Shown here in pieces: positions 40,675 to 52,223 of a stretch of 64,000 nucleotides of DNA. Within the stretch, counting starts at the first letter, position 1. Every line of letters starts with the position of its first letter. The notes under the pieces were generated by a model. It saw only the letters and a list, made by a program, of their open reading frames with translations, was not told the origin of the DNA and did not search any database. Source of the stretch: Bryopsis sp. KO-2023 (lineage: Eukaryota; Chlorophyta; Ulvophyceae; Bryopsidales; Bryopsidaceae); the NCBI GenBank assembly GCA_030272585.1, contig BSYQ01000015.1, positions 1,426,001-1,490,000 on the forward strand, given 5' to 3'. The translations under genes and the position numbers were made by a program.

Positions 40675-41264
40675 CGAGAAGCATGACGTGACGCCCTAAG
40701 TTTTCAGTGACCATTGAGATGCGGCTTTGAATTTACATATACATATATATACATATACGCATACACATACACATACACATATATAAAGATGAGTTACTGC
40801 TGGGGATCGATGCTCTTGTGTGGTCCAGGAACGAAACGTATTAAAATAGGTGGGAGGAGCACAGAGGGTCCAAACCAAACCAAACCTTATTTTTGGGCAG
40901 GTTGGCTAGGATGTTTCCCAGACAAAAATGTTCAGCGCTTTAATTTTGGACAGTAATTCGCAACCTCAGTTTTACCCACTCCACACCATCATCACCTAGA
41001 TCGTTGTTGATCAAGGAACCCCCCCCAAACACAGATAAAAACAGAAAGGAAAACTCGATGTAAAGGATGGACCCTCGCCACCGCAACCTTGCTCCCTATT
41101 CATTTTTTGTCTTTTCTTTCTTTCCGTTCCACCGCTGCACACTAAAAAAAAAGGTTGAAAAGATGAAAATCCATCTCCGATTGCTGGGGAAGTGAATGTC
41201 ACACGGCTTCCACAACAGATCGAATGAACAAAATAGCCTGGTAAAAGAATACGATTATCGAAAT

Positions 41265-44200
41265 CTAGGTCGCAACACCATCCTTGGATGCCAAGTATTG
41301 GTCCAGCATCCCATCATCATCTATTGCAAAAAAAAGCAAAACAAAATAAACATCAGCGTGAAGAAAACCCATCGGATTACTGCACTCGGAAAATCTTTGC
41401 CAGGTGTGAAAAACAAATGCATGAGAGGAGGAGCGAAAACGTTATTTCTGTTAAACCCATACTATAAAAATAAAAAACAGAAAGCTAAAAATTCATTAAA
41501 TTTTTTAAAAATTACGGGTTCATACCCTATTTTTTTATTATTAAAAACTTTATCAGATGGGAAAGGAGCCCTCACCAAAACTTCCAATAGTACATTGAAT
41601 AAAGTGTCAAAAAAAAAGAAGGGTTCAAAACCACCCCCAATAACGTTTTTTTTTCTTTCTCATTTGACATGAGTAAACCCACCTGGCCTATAATTATAAT
41701 TTGCAAAACCCACTCCCCACATATCCGTAAACCCCCCTTCTGTTTTTCGTCACACAGAGATGATGCTGTAATCGGCAAAGTTTTTTTTTTCTAGGAGCAG
41801 CATAACGCATAACGATGGGGGTGTTACATGCGTTATGCGTGATGCATGTAATGGCCACATCCTCACCATCATCCTCATAATCGACCAAGTCTTCCTCGTC
41901 CCCCAGCTCCTCCTCATCTTCTTCCACATCATCGAAGAAATCTTCATCTTCGGAGGATTCTTTCCGTCCCATTCGATCTTGCGACATGAACCATTGCTTA
42001 CCCGTGACCGCACCCAGAACGGCTGCCTTGATGTCTGTCTTGATTTCTTCCTCTTGCCTGGCCAAAAAAAAACGAAAAAAAATCAAACGAAACACATTCA
42101 TGTTCAGTAGGACTGCCACCCCCCTTTTTTTTTGGAAGGGGTCGGGGAAAGGGGAGGGGTGCCGCCCCCTCGTTTTCAGTTGAGAAGAACGAAACCCCCA
42201 AATGGTACGAGGTTACGTAAAAGGCTACACCTCTCCAGTGGTGATAAAAATCAGGTTTGTTTTTACCTGTGAAATAATTTTTTTTGAAAAAGGACCACCT
42301 TTTATTCGGGGAAAACAGAAAGAAAAAGAAAAACGAAAACATAGACGAGCCCCTGCAATGTTTGGTGCTTCCACTATATCCTTGATTTGCCTCTAAACAA
42401 AGGTGTCGTGGAATATCAGAGTTTGCTTTCGAAACAAAAAAGAGATAAAACAAAAAAAACCGAAATGAAATGAAATTTAACAGCTGGCACATTGAATTTA
42501 CTTCAAGACCACCATCATGACACATCCTGGTTTTCTTTCTTTTTTTCCCTTACTCTGACTCCTGCATTTTCACCTCTCACTGTACAAAATATTGAACCTC
42601 CCACAAAACAAAGGCCATCCAAAATCCTGATTTAGCACTACAAAAACATGGGTAAAAAAAAAGAAATTCCACGTACTGTGCTTTTAGCAGCGCCATTTCT
42701 TTGTCGAATTTCTCCTTCCAAGCTGCAAAGGTTTCCGGAGTGACAGGGGTGCCCATCGACCTGTGGGCCCTACGTTCTTCCTCCTCCTCTTCCTCCTTTT
42801 GTTTTTGGATTTCCTCTGCCGTCAAACCCTTGATGTTGTCGTCCGATACGTTTGCCTGATAAATGAGAAAACAAAACAAAAATAAATTAAAGAAACTAGA
42901 GAGAAATATTCTGAAGAAAAAACCTATAAAAAAAACTAGAGATGAATATAAACCAAAAATACAAATCGATGAAGGAGCATATCAGGTCCTGTTTTTTTTT
43001 TCCCCCATCCCTTCCCTCGAAGGATTGCTTAAAAAAAAAAAACGATGTGGAGACAGTTGTTTATCTTTTTGGTTGATTTTGAGGAAGGGAAAAACCCAGA
43101 TCATAAAAGACAAAAAAAACCAAAAGAATAAATAAATAATTAATAATTATCGGCAAAGATAACAGGAAGGAAGGTTAAAAAACACCCACACACCTTGCTT
43201 CTGAGCCATTCTTTCGCCACTTCTATGAGCGAAAACACCATGGCCATCCCCATGTGATCCTCCATGGATTCCGTGCAGACGCTCTGCACCTCGGCCACTT
43301 CATCATCGTTTAAACCAAAGAGACTGCAACAAAAAAGCCAAACCGCCTATCACACACACAAACCAATCGCAAGCATTTCAGAAAAAAAGAAAGCAGCTGC
43401 TGGAGGAGGGTTTCGTCTGTTTAAAAAAAAAAAAAAAACTGGGGAGAAGAAAATCCTATCTCTTACTTTTAAAACATGGGGGTGGGTCGGCCCCTCCTCC
43501 AAGAAAAATCAATCGTTCTGTTGATTTTTACTGTTTTTTTTTCTTCCTCAAATGTATTTCATCGAGGGTGAACGCCTCATCCAAAATACGGATTACCGAT
43601 ATCTAATTCTTTCAGTTCATTTTATTGGTTTGTGAATTTGGGTTCAGAGTAATTTCACGAGTAAAAAGGCAGGGGTAAATCACCAGCAGAATGGAAGCCA
43701 AACAACAGGAAATCGGCTTTTTCTTTTTCCCCTGTGGATTCATTTCTATTTTCAGAAAAAATATGTATGTATCACCTGCGCAACCGGATGTTTGGGACTT
43801 CATCCGGGTATTCAGCGGTGTGTTGAAACAAAAATTCCAGTCTCACTGCAATCACCCACCACCACCAAAAAAAACAAAAAACACAATCAACAATAATTAT
43901 CAAAAAATATACTGGCCCTCCCTCTATCTTTCCCCCCCCAAAAAAAAAATAAAAAATACAGACATTGCACAACACAACATCGACACTCCAATGGTGATTA
44001 GTCATCCTGTTCAAAACAATACGGACGACACTGCTACCTTTTAGAGCAGGAAATTTTGATCGATATATGGATTTTCTTAAAGGGAAAAAAAAACCCACCA
44101 CACAAACCCATTTCTTTTTAAAAAAAAATCACAAAACATCCGAATCCTTTCTTTCAAAAAAGATGATATCAAAAAAATCGCAAAATCATTATCTTGAAAG

Positions 44201-44871
44201 GAAGAAAGACAGACAGGGCTATTTTTAGACGCTCGTACATGTGTCGTCTTGTTGCTCCTCCCCATCTTCCAAAGGTGTCATAACGACCTTGTACATCGTG
44301 TTGGGGCCCCAACCTGACGGAGTGGATCCTCCATATTCTACAAGGAAAAAACCACAGAAAAAAAAAATCCTCACAAGACAAGAAAACAGAAACTACATCG
44401 TGCGTAATGCTGGGTTAAAAGTGAGGATAAAGCAGAAATATGTTGTTAAGATGAAGTGCTGTGAATGGGTGGGAGTTGTTGTTTTACAACATAGGTTTTA
44501 CAAGGTCCGTATCGAGCATTTGCTCAGCTTCCAGGGGAATATATTCTCAAAAAAAAAAGTAAAGGACAAAAAAAAAGCATCAGCATCGATGGGAAGCATG
44601 CAATCTTCAGGTAAACAAACTCTGTTGAAAAGCAGGCCAGAGGAGGAGTTCAAAAACAAAAAAACAGAAAAAAAAAAGAAAAAACCAATGGCACCCAGAA
44701 GCTTTGGGGATTCTTCCTATTTTATTCCCCCCCCTTCCTCACCCCCAAAAAAGGAAATAAAGTAAAAACTACAAATCAAAATTAGTGAGTGTAAGGTTCA
44801 CCTTGTATGTCGTCCATCAGGATGGCTTGGAGCGCCTCGATTTCCATTTCTTGCTCCGACTGGTAGTCCAT
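41265..44871 (-). CDS. RWDD1: RWD-domain protein, Gir2/RWDD1 homologue (DFRP2)
   Basis: Minus strand, seven exons: 44871-44802, 44337-44239, 43845-43776, 43323-43194, 42855-42677, 42057-41867, 41320-41265; 264 residues. It starts MDYQSEQEMEIEALQAILMD, the typical RWD opening. The RWD core includes FQHTAEYPDEVPNIRL and MGMAMVFSLIEVAKEWL. Next come a charged helix and the RWDD1/Gir2 signature GTPVTPETFAAWKEKFDKEM. The C-terminus is strongly acidic (SSEDEDFFDDVEEDEEEL). Gir2 binds and stabilises DRG-family GTPases (Rbg2/DRG2) and the Gcn1 axis, acting on translating ribosomes in the cytoplasm. The last small exon (DDDGMLDQYLASKDGVAT) is inferred from a good donor (GTGAGG at 41866) and acceptor (tgcaatag). 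Without it the frame would run on to about 41694. It is head-to-head with CCDC130, sharing a 700 bp promoter region. Confidence 0.88.
41744..41854 (+). repeat. diverged copy of the DENN 3' end, inside the last Gir2 intron
   Basis: Shares TTTTCGTCACACAG and TGATGCTGTAAT with the last DENN codons. It also shares a 37-base block (GGGTGTTACA to GCATGTAATGG) with the DENN 3' flank, in the same order and orientation as 34041-34162. The middle part has diverged (a T-run replaces the GCA tract). It lies in the last Gir2 intron (41321-41866), antisense to that gene. It also contains TTACATGC and GCATGTAA as perfect 8-base arms around a 12-base loop (41823-41850). Confidence 0.8.
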
Positions 44872-45165
44872 GGCGTTGCACTTGCTGCTTGCCCTAAACA
44901 CCCAATAGACGCGCGTGCGACCGGAGTTTGGATTCTCGAGCAGCTAGTTTCGACCTTCGCGGAAAACCACCCAGGCAAAAAGCAAAGGAAGAGTAAAAGA
45001 AGCTGTTGTCTTGGTGTTGGGAGTTTTGGCGCAGCTTTGCGCCCACAGACCGACATGGAGATTTTCCATTTTCTTTTTTCTTGGGGGGGGGGAATCGGGG
45101 TTGACTGGGTTACACGGTGGAGCGTCATGTCGGGCATACGGAAACCATCACGAAGGTGTACCCCC

Positions 45166-45425
45166 ATTACTCCGACCCCTGTTACTCCGACCCCTGTTAC
45201 TCCGACTCAAAAAAAGGGGGGGGTTGGGTTTAGGGTTTAGGGTTTAGGGTTAGCGCGACCGGCGCGCGCCAAGCGAGTGGGCTAAACAAGCGCGGGGTAG
45301 ACCGGCGCGAACCGGCGCGCGTCGAGCGACCGCGAGGTAGACCGGCGCGCGCCGACTGTCAGACATGGAAGCTGTCTCGATGTCAGACATGGACGGAGTC
45401 GGAGTAACAGGGTCGGAGTAACAGG
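45166..45425. repeat. inverted 15-mer repeats framing the telomere-like array
   Basis: The left block 45166-45206 has three units of (A/G)TTACTCCGACCCCT, the last truncated. The right block 45398-45425 carries two units in reverse complement (GTCGGAGTAACAG). The 191 bp between them includes the TTTAGGG array and GC-rich repeats. Within it TCAGACATGGA occurs twice (about 45359 and 45383). Confidence 0.85.
45224..45252 (+). repeat. interstitial TTTAGGG telomere-type repeats
   Basis: Three perfect TTTAGGG units plus partial ones at each side. TTTAGGG is the telomere unit of plants, many green algae and several other algal lineages. On the other strand it reads as AAACCCTAA, the plant telo-box found in promoters of translation-related genes. 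Confidence 0.9.
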
Positions 45426-45570
45426 CATAAACCAGAAAATCGGTGGTGGGTTTTTCAACCCTGCCATTCTGTTCGCGCGCGTTTTGGTGTTTTTTTGTTG
45501 ATTGCAAGACGGACTCCCATATCGAACCCTTTTCTACTCGAAGCCGTCTCGGAGCGAGCTCGTCGCGAAA

Positions 45571-47747
45571 ATGTCGTCCTTAGCTGCGGCTCGCGCGGAT
45601 AATTTTTTCTACCCCCCAGGATTCGACCCCTCCAAAGGTGTCGGGCTGAACAAGGTGGGGGAACGTCGTTTGAAGCCCCATTTTCATTTTTTTTTCCTTT
45701 GCTCCGAGGTTTTTGGGTATTTTCCAGTTTTAGTCTACCTTGCTGAGGTCTTGTGAATTGGATTTATTTTTTTTCTGGTTTGGCAGTGTTGTTTTTTTTG
45801 GTCGAGTGGAGGTTGATTTTTGGTTTTCTTTGCTTCTGCCTATCCTAAAGCTCCATGGAACCCATTCGCTTGGGAAGAGAGCAAATCGCCTGCAAGGCGA
45901 AGGGGTGCTTATCATTCGGTACGAAAAAAATAAAAATGAAAAATAATAAAAAATATATACATGTAGGCATCAAATCGGAAAGAAAAGATTAATAGAAAGA
46001 CATAGTTGCAATTGGTACGATGTCCCAACCAATCCTTGGTTTTTTTCCCCTGTTCTGCTTTCGTGGGATATCATACCCTCGATTCTCGATTTTTTTTCTT
46101 TAATCAGTTTCGACATTTTGACATATACCGATGGGGTGTGTGTTCGATATGGTTTTCCTCAGATTCGAAATGCCGTTCAACGTTTGGTGCACGAAATGCG
46201 GCGAAATGATCGGCAAGGGAGTTCGATTCAATGCTGAGAAGCGGCATGTGGGCATGTACATGTCGACAAAAATTTGGTCCTTTTGTATGCGGCATCATTG
46301 TGGTTCGAGAATAGAAATCCACACCGACCCCAAAAATACGGAATACATGATCGTCGAAGGGGCGAGACGGAAGGTATTCGAAAAAAATTTGATCGTATGA
46401 ATTATACATGATTTTTTTTTTGGAAGGTATTCGAAAGTTTTTGATCATATGGATTATGCATTATTTTTTGGGGAGGTACTCGAAAAATTTTGATCTTTTT
46501 CATGAATTGTTCATAATGTAGATATTTGTGTGGATCTCTGTCATTCATTTGCTCAGTTTGGACAGGCAACGTGGGGGTTTCAGCCTGGATGTGATACATT
46601 TTTTTTTATTATTACTTTTTTTTTAAAGACCACTTGTATATATTTGCATATATATACTCTTTTCTATTTCAATCGTAATTAAATTTGAAACGTAAAAAAA
46701 AAACGAATTCAGGTGGAGGGCTACAATGCTGCCGATGCCGAAGTGCTGGATTTGAGCACCGTCGAAGAAAGGGCAGAGCTTCAGGATCCGCTGAAAAGGC
46801 TGGAGCATAACGAAGTGAATCGAAGGAGGGCGCGTGTGGAGCAAATGAAACTGGCCAGCATGAGGGAGGAGAAAACTTTCGTATGTTTGAACGATGCAAA
46901 ATTGAATCGATTGATCCGAGGGAGGCTGAGGAGCGAAAAGAAAGAAGCGCTGAAAGATGATAAGAGGTGGGTTGTGAAACGGCCGCACCCCGATCGTTGA
47001 TTTTTGAAAGTTGGAATATGTATAGTTTTTTTGGGTTTATAATGAGTCAAATATTTGTTTGAGGAGCGCTCGGAAGGGGTTAAAACGTTTCAATTTGTAT
47101 TGGTGAGCTGTTTTCCTTCTTTTAGACATTCTAGATGCGTTGTTTTCCGAGGTGCAATAATCGAAGTGGAATTCCATTACTTTTTTTTTTCAGCAGGTCG
47201 TCGTTGTTTCAAATGTAGTGCGTCCAGGCTAAAAACTTCGTGTGGGCACTCTATTAACAAATGAGCAGCAGGGATTTTTGTTTTTTGATATCCATTTTTC
47301 CCTCGCTTTCCATCCAAATAATTGAAATATCAATGTTCCCCCCCTCCTTTTCCATCCAATTGACCAATTAATATATCGATGTTTTTCCCCCCTTTTAGAC
47401 GAGAGGAGCTTGGACTACCGTCACACGTCACACTTTTGCCAGAAACTGAGCAAGACCGACTGGAAGCTTCTCAAGTCCGTTTCTCTTCCATCCGGAAACA
47501 TCACACTTCTCAATCCAGCGATTGGAGGTCCAGAAGAAAATCCGTTCTGCGTCAATCGATATTCGACAAGACTGCCGTGTTGGCAGCATCCGAAAGCGTC
47601 GACTCCATGAAGGGAAAAAATAGCATCACTAATTCTGCACGCCGAAAGAGGAAATCGATTTTGGACAAGGCGAGGTCGGTCGCTGGGTTGCAACAAGCCA
47701 GGCCGAGCGGGGGGGTGAAAGTAAGAGTGAGAAGAATGAGGAAATGA
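45571..47747 (+). CDS. CCDC130: CCDC130/CWC16 (YJU2-family) splicing factor
   Basis: Five exons: 45571-45654, 45851-45918, 46163-46373, 46713-46966, 47399-47747; 321 residues, frame closes exactly. The N-terminus is diagnostic: ADNFFYPPGFDPSKGVGLNK, LHGTHSLGKRANRLQGEGVL, then FEMPFNVWCTKCGEMIGKG and the TDPKNTEYMIVEGARRK block of the CWC16 family. CWC16 proteins (YJU2, CCDC130/Saf4) join the catalytic spliceosome and assist branching and splice-site choice. The first zinc pair C-x2-C is intact; the second region reads SFCMRHHCGS, where the family usually has a C-x2-C. The middle is a charged helix (PLKRLEHNEVNRRRARVEQM) and the C-terminus is basic (RRMRK). It shares a divergent promoter with Gir2. 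It is closer to CCDC130 than to YJU2 by its ADNFFYPP start. Confidence 0.92.
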
Positions 47748-49795
47748 GGGTCGGTCGGTTGGTTGTTTCTGGGGAAGGGGCAAGGGAAGAGTGCGATTGG
47801 CTGGCTCAATGCCTGATCGAGGGTGCATCGTTGAAAAAGAAAGGAAGAAATTGAGTTGTGGGGGGCTGTCGTTGGAGGGATTTGAACATGACAGGCTTAA
47901 AAAAAATTACCAACAGATGGAAGGTTTCAACCAAGCATGCCATTTCTGCCCCCCACCCCACCCCTGTCATGCCAGTCAGAACATGTAGCGCGATTTGCAT
48001 CTTTGAATGTATATTGGTCTGTTCTGGGATGGTCTGAACCTCCTCGTGGTGGAATCTAGAAGGGTGGGTCGTCTAGGTGTCACTGTCACTGGGCAGCAGG
48101 CGTGTCGACACTTTGAAAGTATCGAGGAACTCCCAATCGCATGCACAAAAGGGAAAAAAAAAACCAATGCAGAATCAATTGAAAAGTTGAGGGACCGGGT
48201 GATGATGATGGTGGTGGTGGTTTGGTTGGGAGGGAAAAATTGTGAGTGTTACGAGTGTTTCGCTGTTGTAACATTATCTTCAAATTGTTCTCGATGACAT
48301 GTAGAAGAATATATTGAAAAAAAATAAAAAATCGTCTTTGAGATTTTATGTGTCGTAGAAAAGATCAATTCAAGGCAGTGAGAAACTGACAAATTAGAAC
48401 ACTGTTCTGGGGTTACCTGTTTGTCCGAGGTAACTATATATACATACTGTTGTCAACCCGAGATTGAAGTGAGGTGGTTGCAGTACAGCTGGTTGGTTGT
48501 TGTACCTCCGGTTTTCGTATATATTCGGGACTCTAGAATTAGTAGGGGCTTCTCTGTAACACTACGTTCACCCTGTGTTGTCCCTGGTGCATTGTGCTGT
48601 CTACAACAATACATGAATCTATGTTGTCGACCAAAATTCTGAGTATGACACAGGGGTGTTAAAGAAACTGGCGGTTGGCATGGCCGAGATGTAAGGGTTG
48701 TCGAATCAAGGAACGAACGCTTTTCAAGCTGACTGGTTTGAATCACTCAGAATATCACAGCGACAACACATATACCTTGTATTTCCTGCAATGCAATTTC
48801 TTATGAGCAAACTCCCTCAGACCTTGATCATTAATCTTGCTTTCATTGTGGTTTTTGTTCTCGCTGGTTTTCTCTAATAAAAAACCAGACTTTCAACAGA
48901 CTTCTGTAAGATCTGCATTCTTCTCTTGATCCTTTGTTACCGATTTCACCAATTAGTTTTAAAAAAAACCAACAAATATATAATTATAAAATATAAAGTT
49001 GTAAAATATAAAAATATGACAAAATAAAATTGGCAACTAATTATCTGCTCCCCAACCACAAAAAAAAGGGAGAAACGCTTTTTCGACACAGAAAACACAC
49101 ACACACACAAAAAAATGTCATTTTCATTTCTTTTTTAATTTTTTTTTTTTTTTTTGGTTCCTTAAAAAGCGAGGTTGTTTTCCCCTCCCTCACAAACGCC
49201 CCCAACACAATGGCTTGTTAATCTAAGGTCTTGATGCCTTCTTTCTCTTTTTGATTTTTCTTTTGTTTTTTTTAAATTAAGAATTCGTCAGCAAAAAAAA
49301 AAAAAAGCACCCATCCACAAATCTTTTGAGATTCAATTGTTGTTTTTTGATACTGACCCAAACACAGTCTTTTTTTTCTTTAAAAAGACCCCCGAAAAAA
49401 ATAAATCGCTGAAAAGCAGCAATCCGAAGGGGCCTATCTCTCTCAAATAAATAAATAAATAAAAATTTCATCCCCAATTCTCGTGATCGGCTTTTTTTGT
49501 GTCCTTCCCCCCGCCCCCCCCCCCCCCCCCAAACCAAAAAAAATAAAATGGAAATATTACACATGCAAAAAGAAACCACTCAAAGGAAATCAACATCAGT
49601 TTTAATGCTATTTTTCTTCTGCATTTTTGTTGAGTAAGTGTCGGCCACAACTCATAGTCGTTATTTTTCTTTCTTTTTTTGTTTTACTTTCAACCCTTTG
49701 TTAAACTAAAGGGGCGGGGTTTGGGGGGGGGGAGAGGTCCAGCGGCCGATCATTGCTAAAAAGGTACATCCCGAAAAAAACCCACCCCCCCTCAA
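47748..49795. other. 2 kb convergent spacer
   Basis: 3' flanks of CCDC130 (+) and of the second four-span gene (-). 48000-48750 is of more balanced composition, with open frames on both strands but no recognisable product or splice structure. 48950-49780 is homopolymer-rich, including a C-run of about 20 at 49510-49530. Confidence 0.5.
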
Positions 49796-51972
49796 CTAAA
49801 CTGAAACGACACCTGAGGAAACCGGGTTGAAATGGCTTGCCACATATATCATTCTTTTTACAACCACACAAGAAAAACAGCTATGCAATATCAGTACAAC
49901 CCCCGTGATGATTGCCCGTGCGATCGTCCCTGGAGCCTCCCCCTTGGAAATGGCAAAAGCCACCGCCATGAACGCAATTGCAGAAATCACCATATCGACA
50001 CACCCCGCTACAATCGCCAGCACCTGATTTCACATTATTATCATTACTATATTCTGCATGGATAAATATATATTAATTGAATATATTTTACGGAACAATT
50101 ATTACATTATCAGCCACGGAGAATGCTTTTTGCTCATTTTCTCTCATTATATAAGTCAAAATTGAAAATGATTCAATTTTTCATTTACGTATTGAATATT
50201 CTATCAAGAAACTATCCACCGTGTGGCTGTTCCATCGACTGTCTCATCCTTCAGTGCGTTTTTTTTTTCTTTTCCGTCCACCAAAATAAAATATTCAATT
50301 TTCCCAACCGATTTTTCTTGTGAGGTTTTTTTTGGCCAATTTTTACCTTGACGGTGTTAACATGAGATAGCGTAGGTCGCTTATGGCCTCTGCATGCTGG
50401 GCAGATATAAATAGACGCTCCAATGATGGCTAAAATCGGTCCGCACTGGCTCAAAAACGATGTGAAGAAAAGGACCATCACCATCAGGATCGATACGGTC
50501 AACCAAGATTTCATAAACTGGTTTTGGAGCAGCCAGATGGCGTCTGCTGAACTGACGGGCATCGCTACTATGTGGCCTGGCACTACAGCACCAACCTGAA
50601 CAGGAAAACGAAGAGCAAAAAAAAAAAAAAAAAACTAAAAAAAATAAATTAAATGAAATCAATTAAAAAAATAAAATGAAAAAATAAAAAAATATTACGT
50701 AAATTCAAGAGGTGCTTGAATGTATTGGTTGGGAAAGCATCACAATTTCATGGATGGCCCCCTCGCAAAACCATAGCGTTTCTTAATTATCGACTGAATA
50801 ATAATAATTATCATAACTGCTGTTTGACTGATCTATTGATTCGCTGGAAAAAGTAAATAATAAATGAATCGTTTTGAATACTCTTCTCTGCTTTTCCCAA
50901 GTAGATTTAAAATAATAAAAAAAAAGACAGGAATTAAAATAAGTGTATCGAGATGAGAATGAAAATTAGCATCAACGAAGCTGACTTTTTTTTAATTCTT
51001 GCTTGCTGAATGGTAAAAAAAAAAATGAAATTGAAATTGCTCTATTTTTTTTTTTTTAAACGAAAAAAATCATGTGCAGTGTTTTTTTTTTGGTAGTTTT
51101 GAAAACTCACTGGGACCCCCATAGTGATATGAGCTTCGGGTGCTGGAGGAGGGGTTTCTTGAGGATTGGCTATTATTGTTGCTACCACGCCCCCACCATC
51201 CCTGCTGGAGTCCTCATGAGCTGTTATCAAAAAAAAATAAACAGTTAAAAAATTTGAAAAGAAAAGCTAAAAAAACTAGAGCACAATTTGAGTATATAGA
51301 TATCTATAAAAATACACGAACCCTCTAAAAAAAACTGAATACTATATATATATATAGATGAAAAAGAGACATTTTTTTCTCAGAAGGTTCGTGTTGAATT
51401 CGGCATAAATGATCTATTTTATTTAAGTTTAGAACCCAATGTAGGATGTTTCCCCCCCCCCAAAAAAAAATGAAAAAAATGAAAGATAAAAAATAAAATA
51501 AATAGCCCTGGGTTTGCCTCGCAGCCCCCTCAACTCTTTCAAACACTTCACAGAAAAAGTCACTACCATTCTGTGATATTCTGCTTCGAAACCCTAGTGG
51601 TAGAATCCAAATGGACCCAAGAGGACAGAAATAGAATCAAAAACGTCCCAGGGCCATGACTCGACGATCAACGGTCGCTTTGCGTTAAGAACGTCTGCAC
51701 AGTTTCGCTGTTCGCTCTCCTCACAGTAATTCCGATGCACAAAGAAGTCGCGCGCCGATCCAATAACCCCCAAAACTCCACTGCAAGCACAAGATGGAGA
51801 CTGTTTTCGATCCAGTTCGAGGAAAACTGTCGAGGAAAACCGATTTTTCGTAGTATCGACCCTCTGGTGCATCGACAGGGATCGACCGCGGCGCACCTCG
51901 CTCGAAGAGAGGGGCATCCAGCGTTTCGGAACGCGTCGCCTCGCCGCTTGCATCCTTTTCGCCAGCAGACAT
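49796..51972 (-). CDS. 220-residue four-span membrane protein, family unknown
   Basis: Minus strand, four exons: 51972-51897, 51220-51111, 50595-50347, 50023-49796; 220 residues, frame closes. The N-terminal 60 residues are hydrophilic, starting MSAGEKDASGEATRSETL, with a Pro/Ala-rich stretch (PPPAPEAHITMGVP). Hydrophobic spans: about 94-112 (LTVSILMVMVLFFTSFLSQ), 113-127, 146-171 (LAIVAGCVDMVISAIAFMAV) and 178-198. A C-P-A-C pair (127-130) follows span 2 on a short basic loop (CRGHKRPT), perhaps metal-binding or redox. Exon 1 is chosen because its phase-1 donor fits the exon 2 acceptor and it begins at a good ATG. Start codons of this gene and COG7 are only 251 bp apart. I do not recognise the family; location is probably an internal membrane. 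Confidence 0.7.
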
Positions 51973-52223
51973 CCTCAGCGACTGTCGATGAAGAAAACGA
52001 AAGGAACAAAAAGGGCTCACTCGAAAGTCGAAACTCTGTGTAGGCAACTGCCCATCGCGCGCTGGTGCTTAAGTACTGCGCGAAAAGTCGGTCTGACACT
52101 TTATCCGCTTAATGAGACAAATCAGATGTCGGAATGGGGCGCTTTGTGTTGGGGCATGCGAATGCTGTTGTTTGGGTTGGCCCCTGCCAAAGTTCGATTC
52201 GAGGGAGGTCGTCTGAAGCACGC
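51973..52223. promoter_or_regulatory. compact divergent promoter (four-span gene / COG7)
   Basis: Only 251 bases separate the two start codons, so promoter and 5' UTR elements of both genes must lie here. Composition is balanced, without the long homopolymers seen elsewhere. No specific box could be assigned. Confidence 0.5.

Larger units (their letters stand above)
34083..41264. other. 7.2 kb gene-poor, low-complexity convergent spacer
   Basis: Between the 3' ends of the DENN gene (+) and the Gir2 gene (-). From 34200 to 39800 the sequence is mainly A, T, G or C runs and short repeats (CT-rich 35150-35220, TA repeat about 36423-36441, AG repeat 39380-39430, poly-A 39029-39054). All frames there are lysine/phenylalanine or serine-rich artefacts. 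A long inverted repeat occupies 40201-40674, followed by a TA/CA microsatellite at about 40735-40785. No gene was recognised. Confidence 0.7.
44872..45570. promoter_or_regulatory. divergent promoter region with telomere-like array
   Basis: A 700 bp region between the start codons of Gir2 (-) and CCDC130 (+). It contains three tandem 15-mers (GTTACTCCGACCCCT, 45166-45206), a TTTAGGG array (45224-45252), a very GC- and CpG-rich part (45253-45355) with repeated TAGACCGGCGCG, and an inverted copy of the 15-mers (45398-45425). CpG density is far above the rest of the window, consistent with an active bidirectional promoter. Confidence 0.6.

Noticed and set aside
41694-42057. Read-through version of the last Gir2 exon, extending across the DENN 3' copy
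   Set aside because: A good donor (GTGAGG) interrupts it at 41866, and a downstream acceptor gives a short acidic C-terminus with a fitting phase. The read-through tail is just antisense repeat sequence.
45166-45206. CRISPR-like appearance of tandem 15-mers
   Set aside because: The units are contiguous without spacers, and this is eukaryotic DNA.
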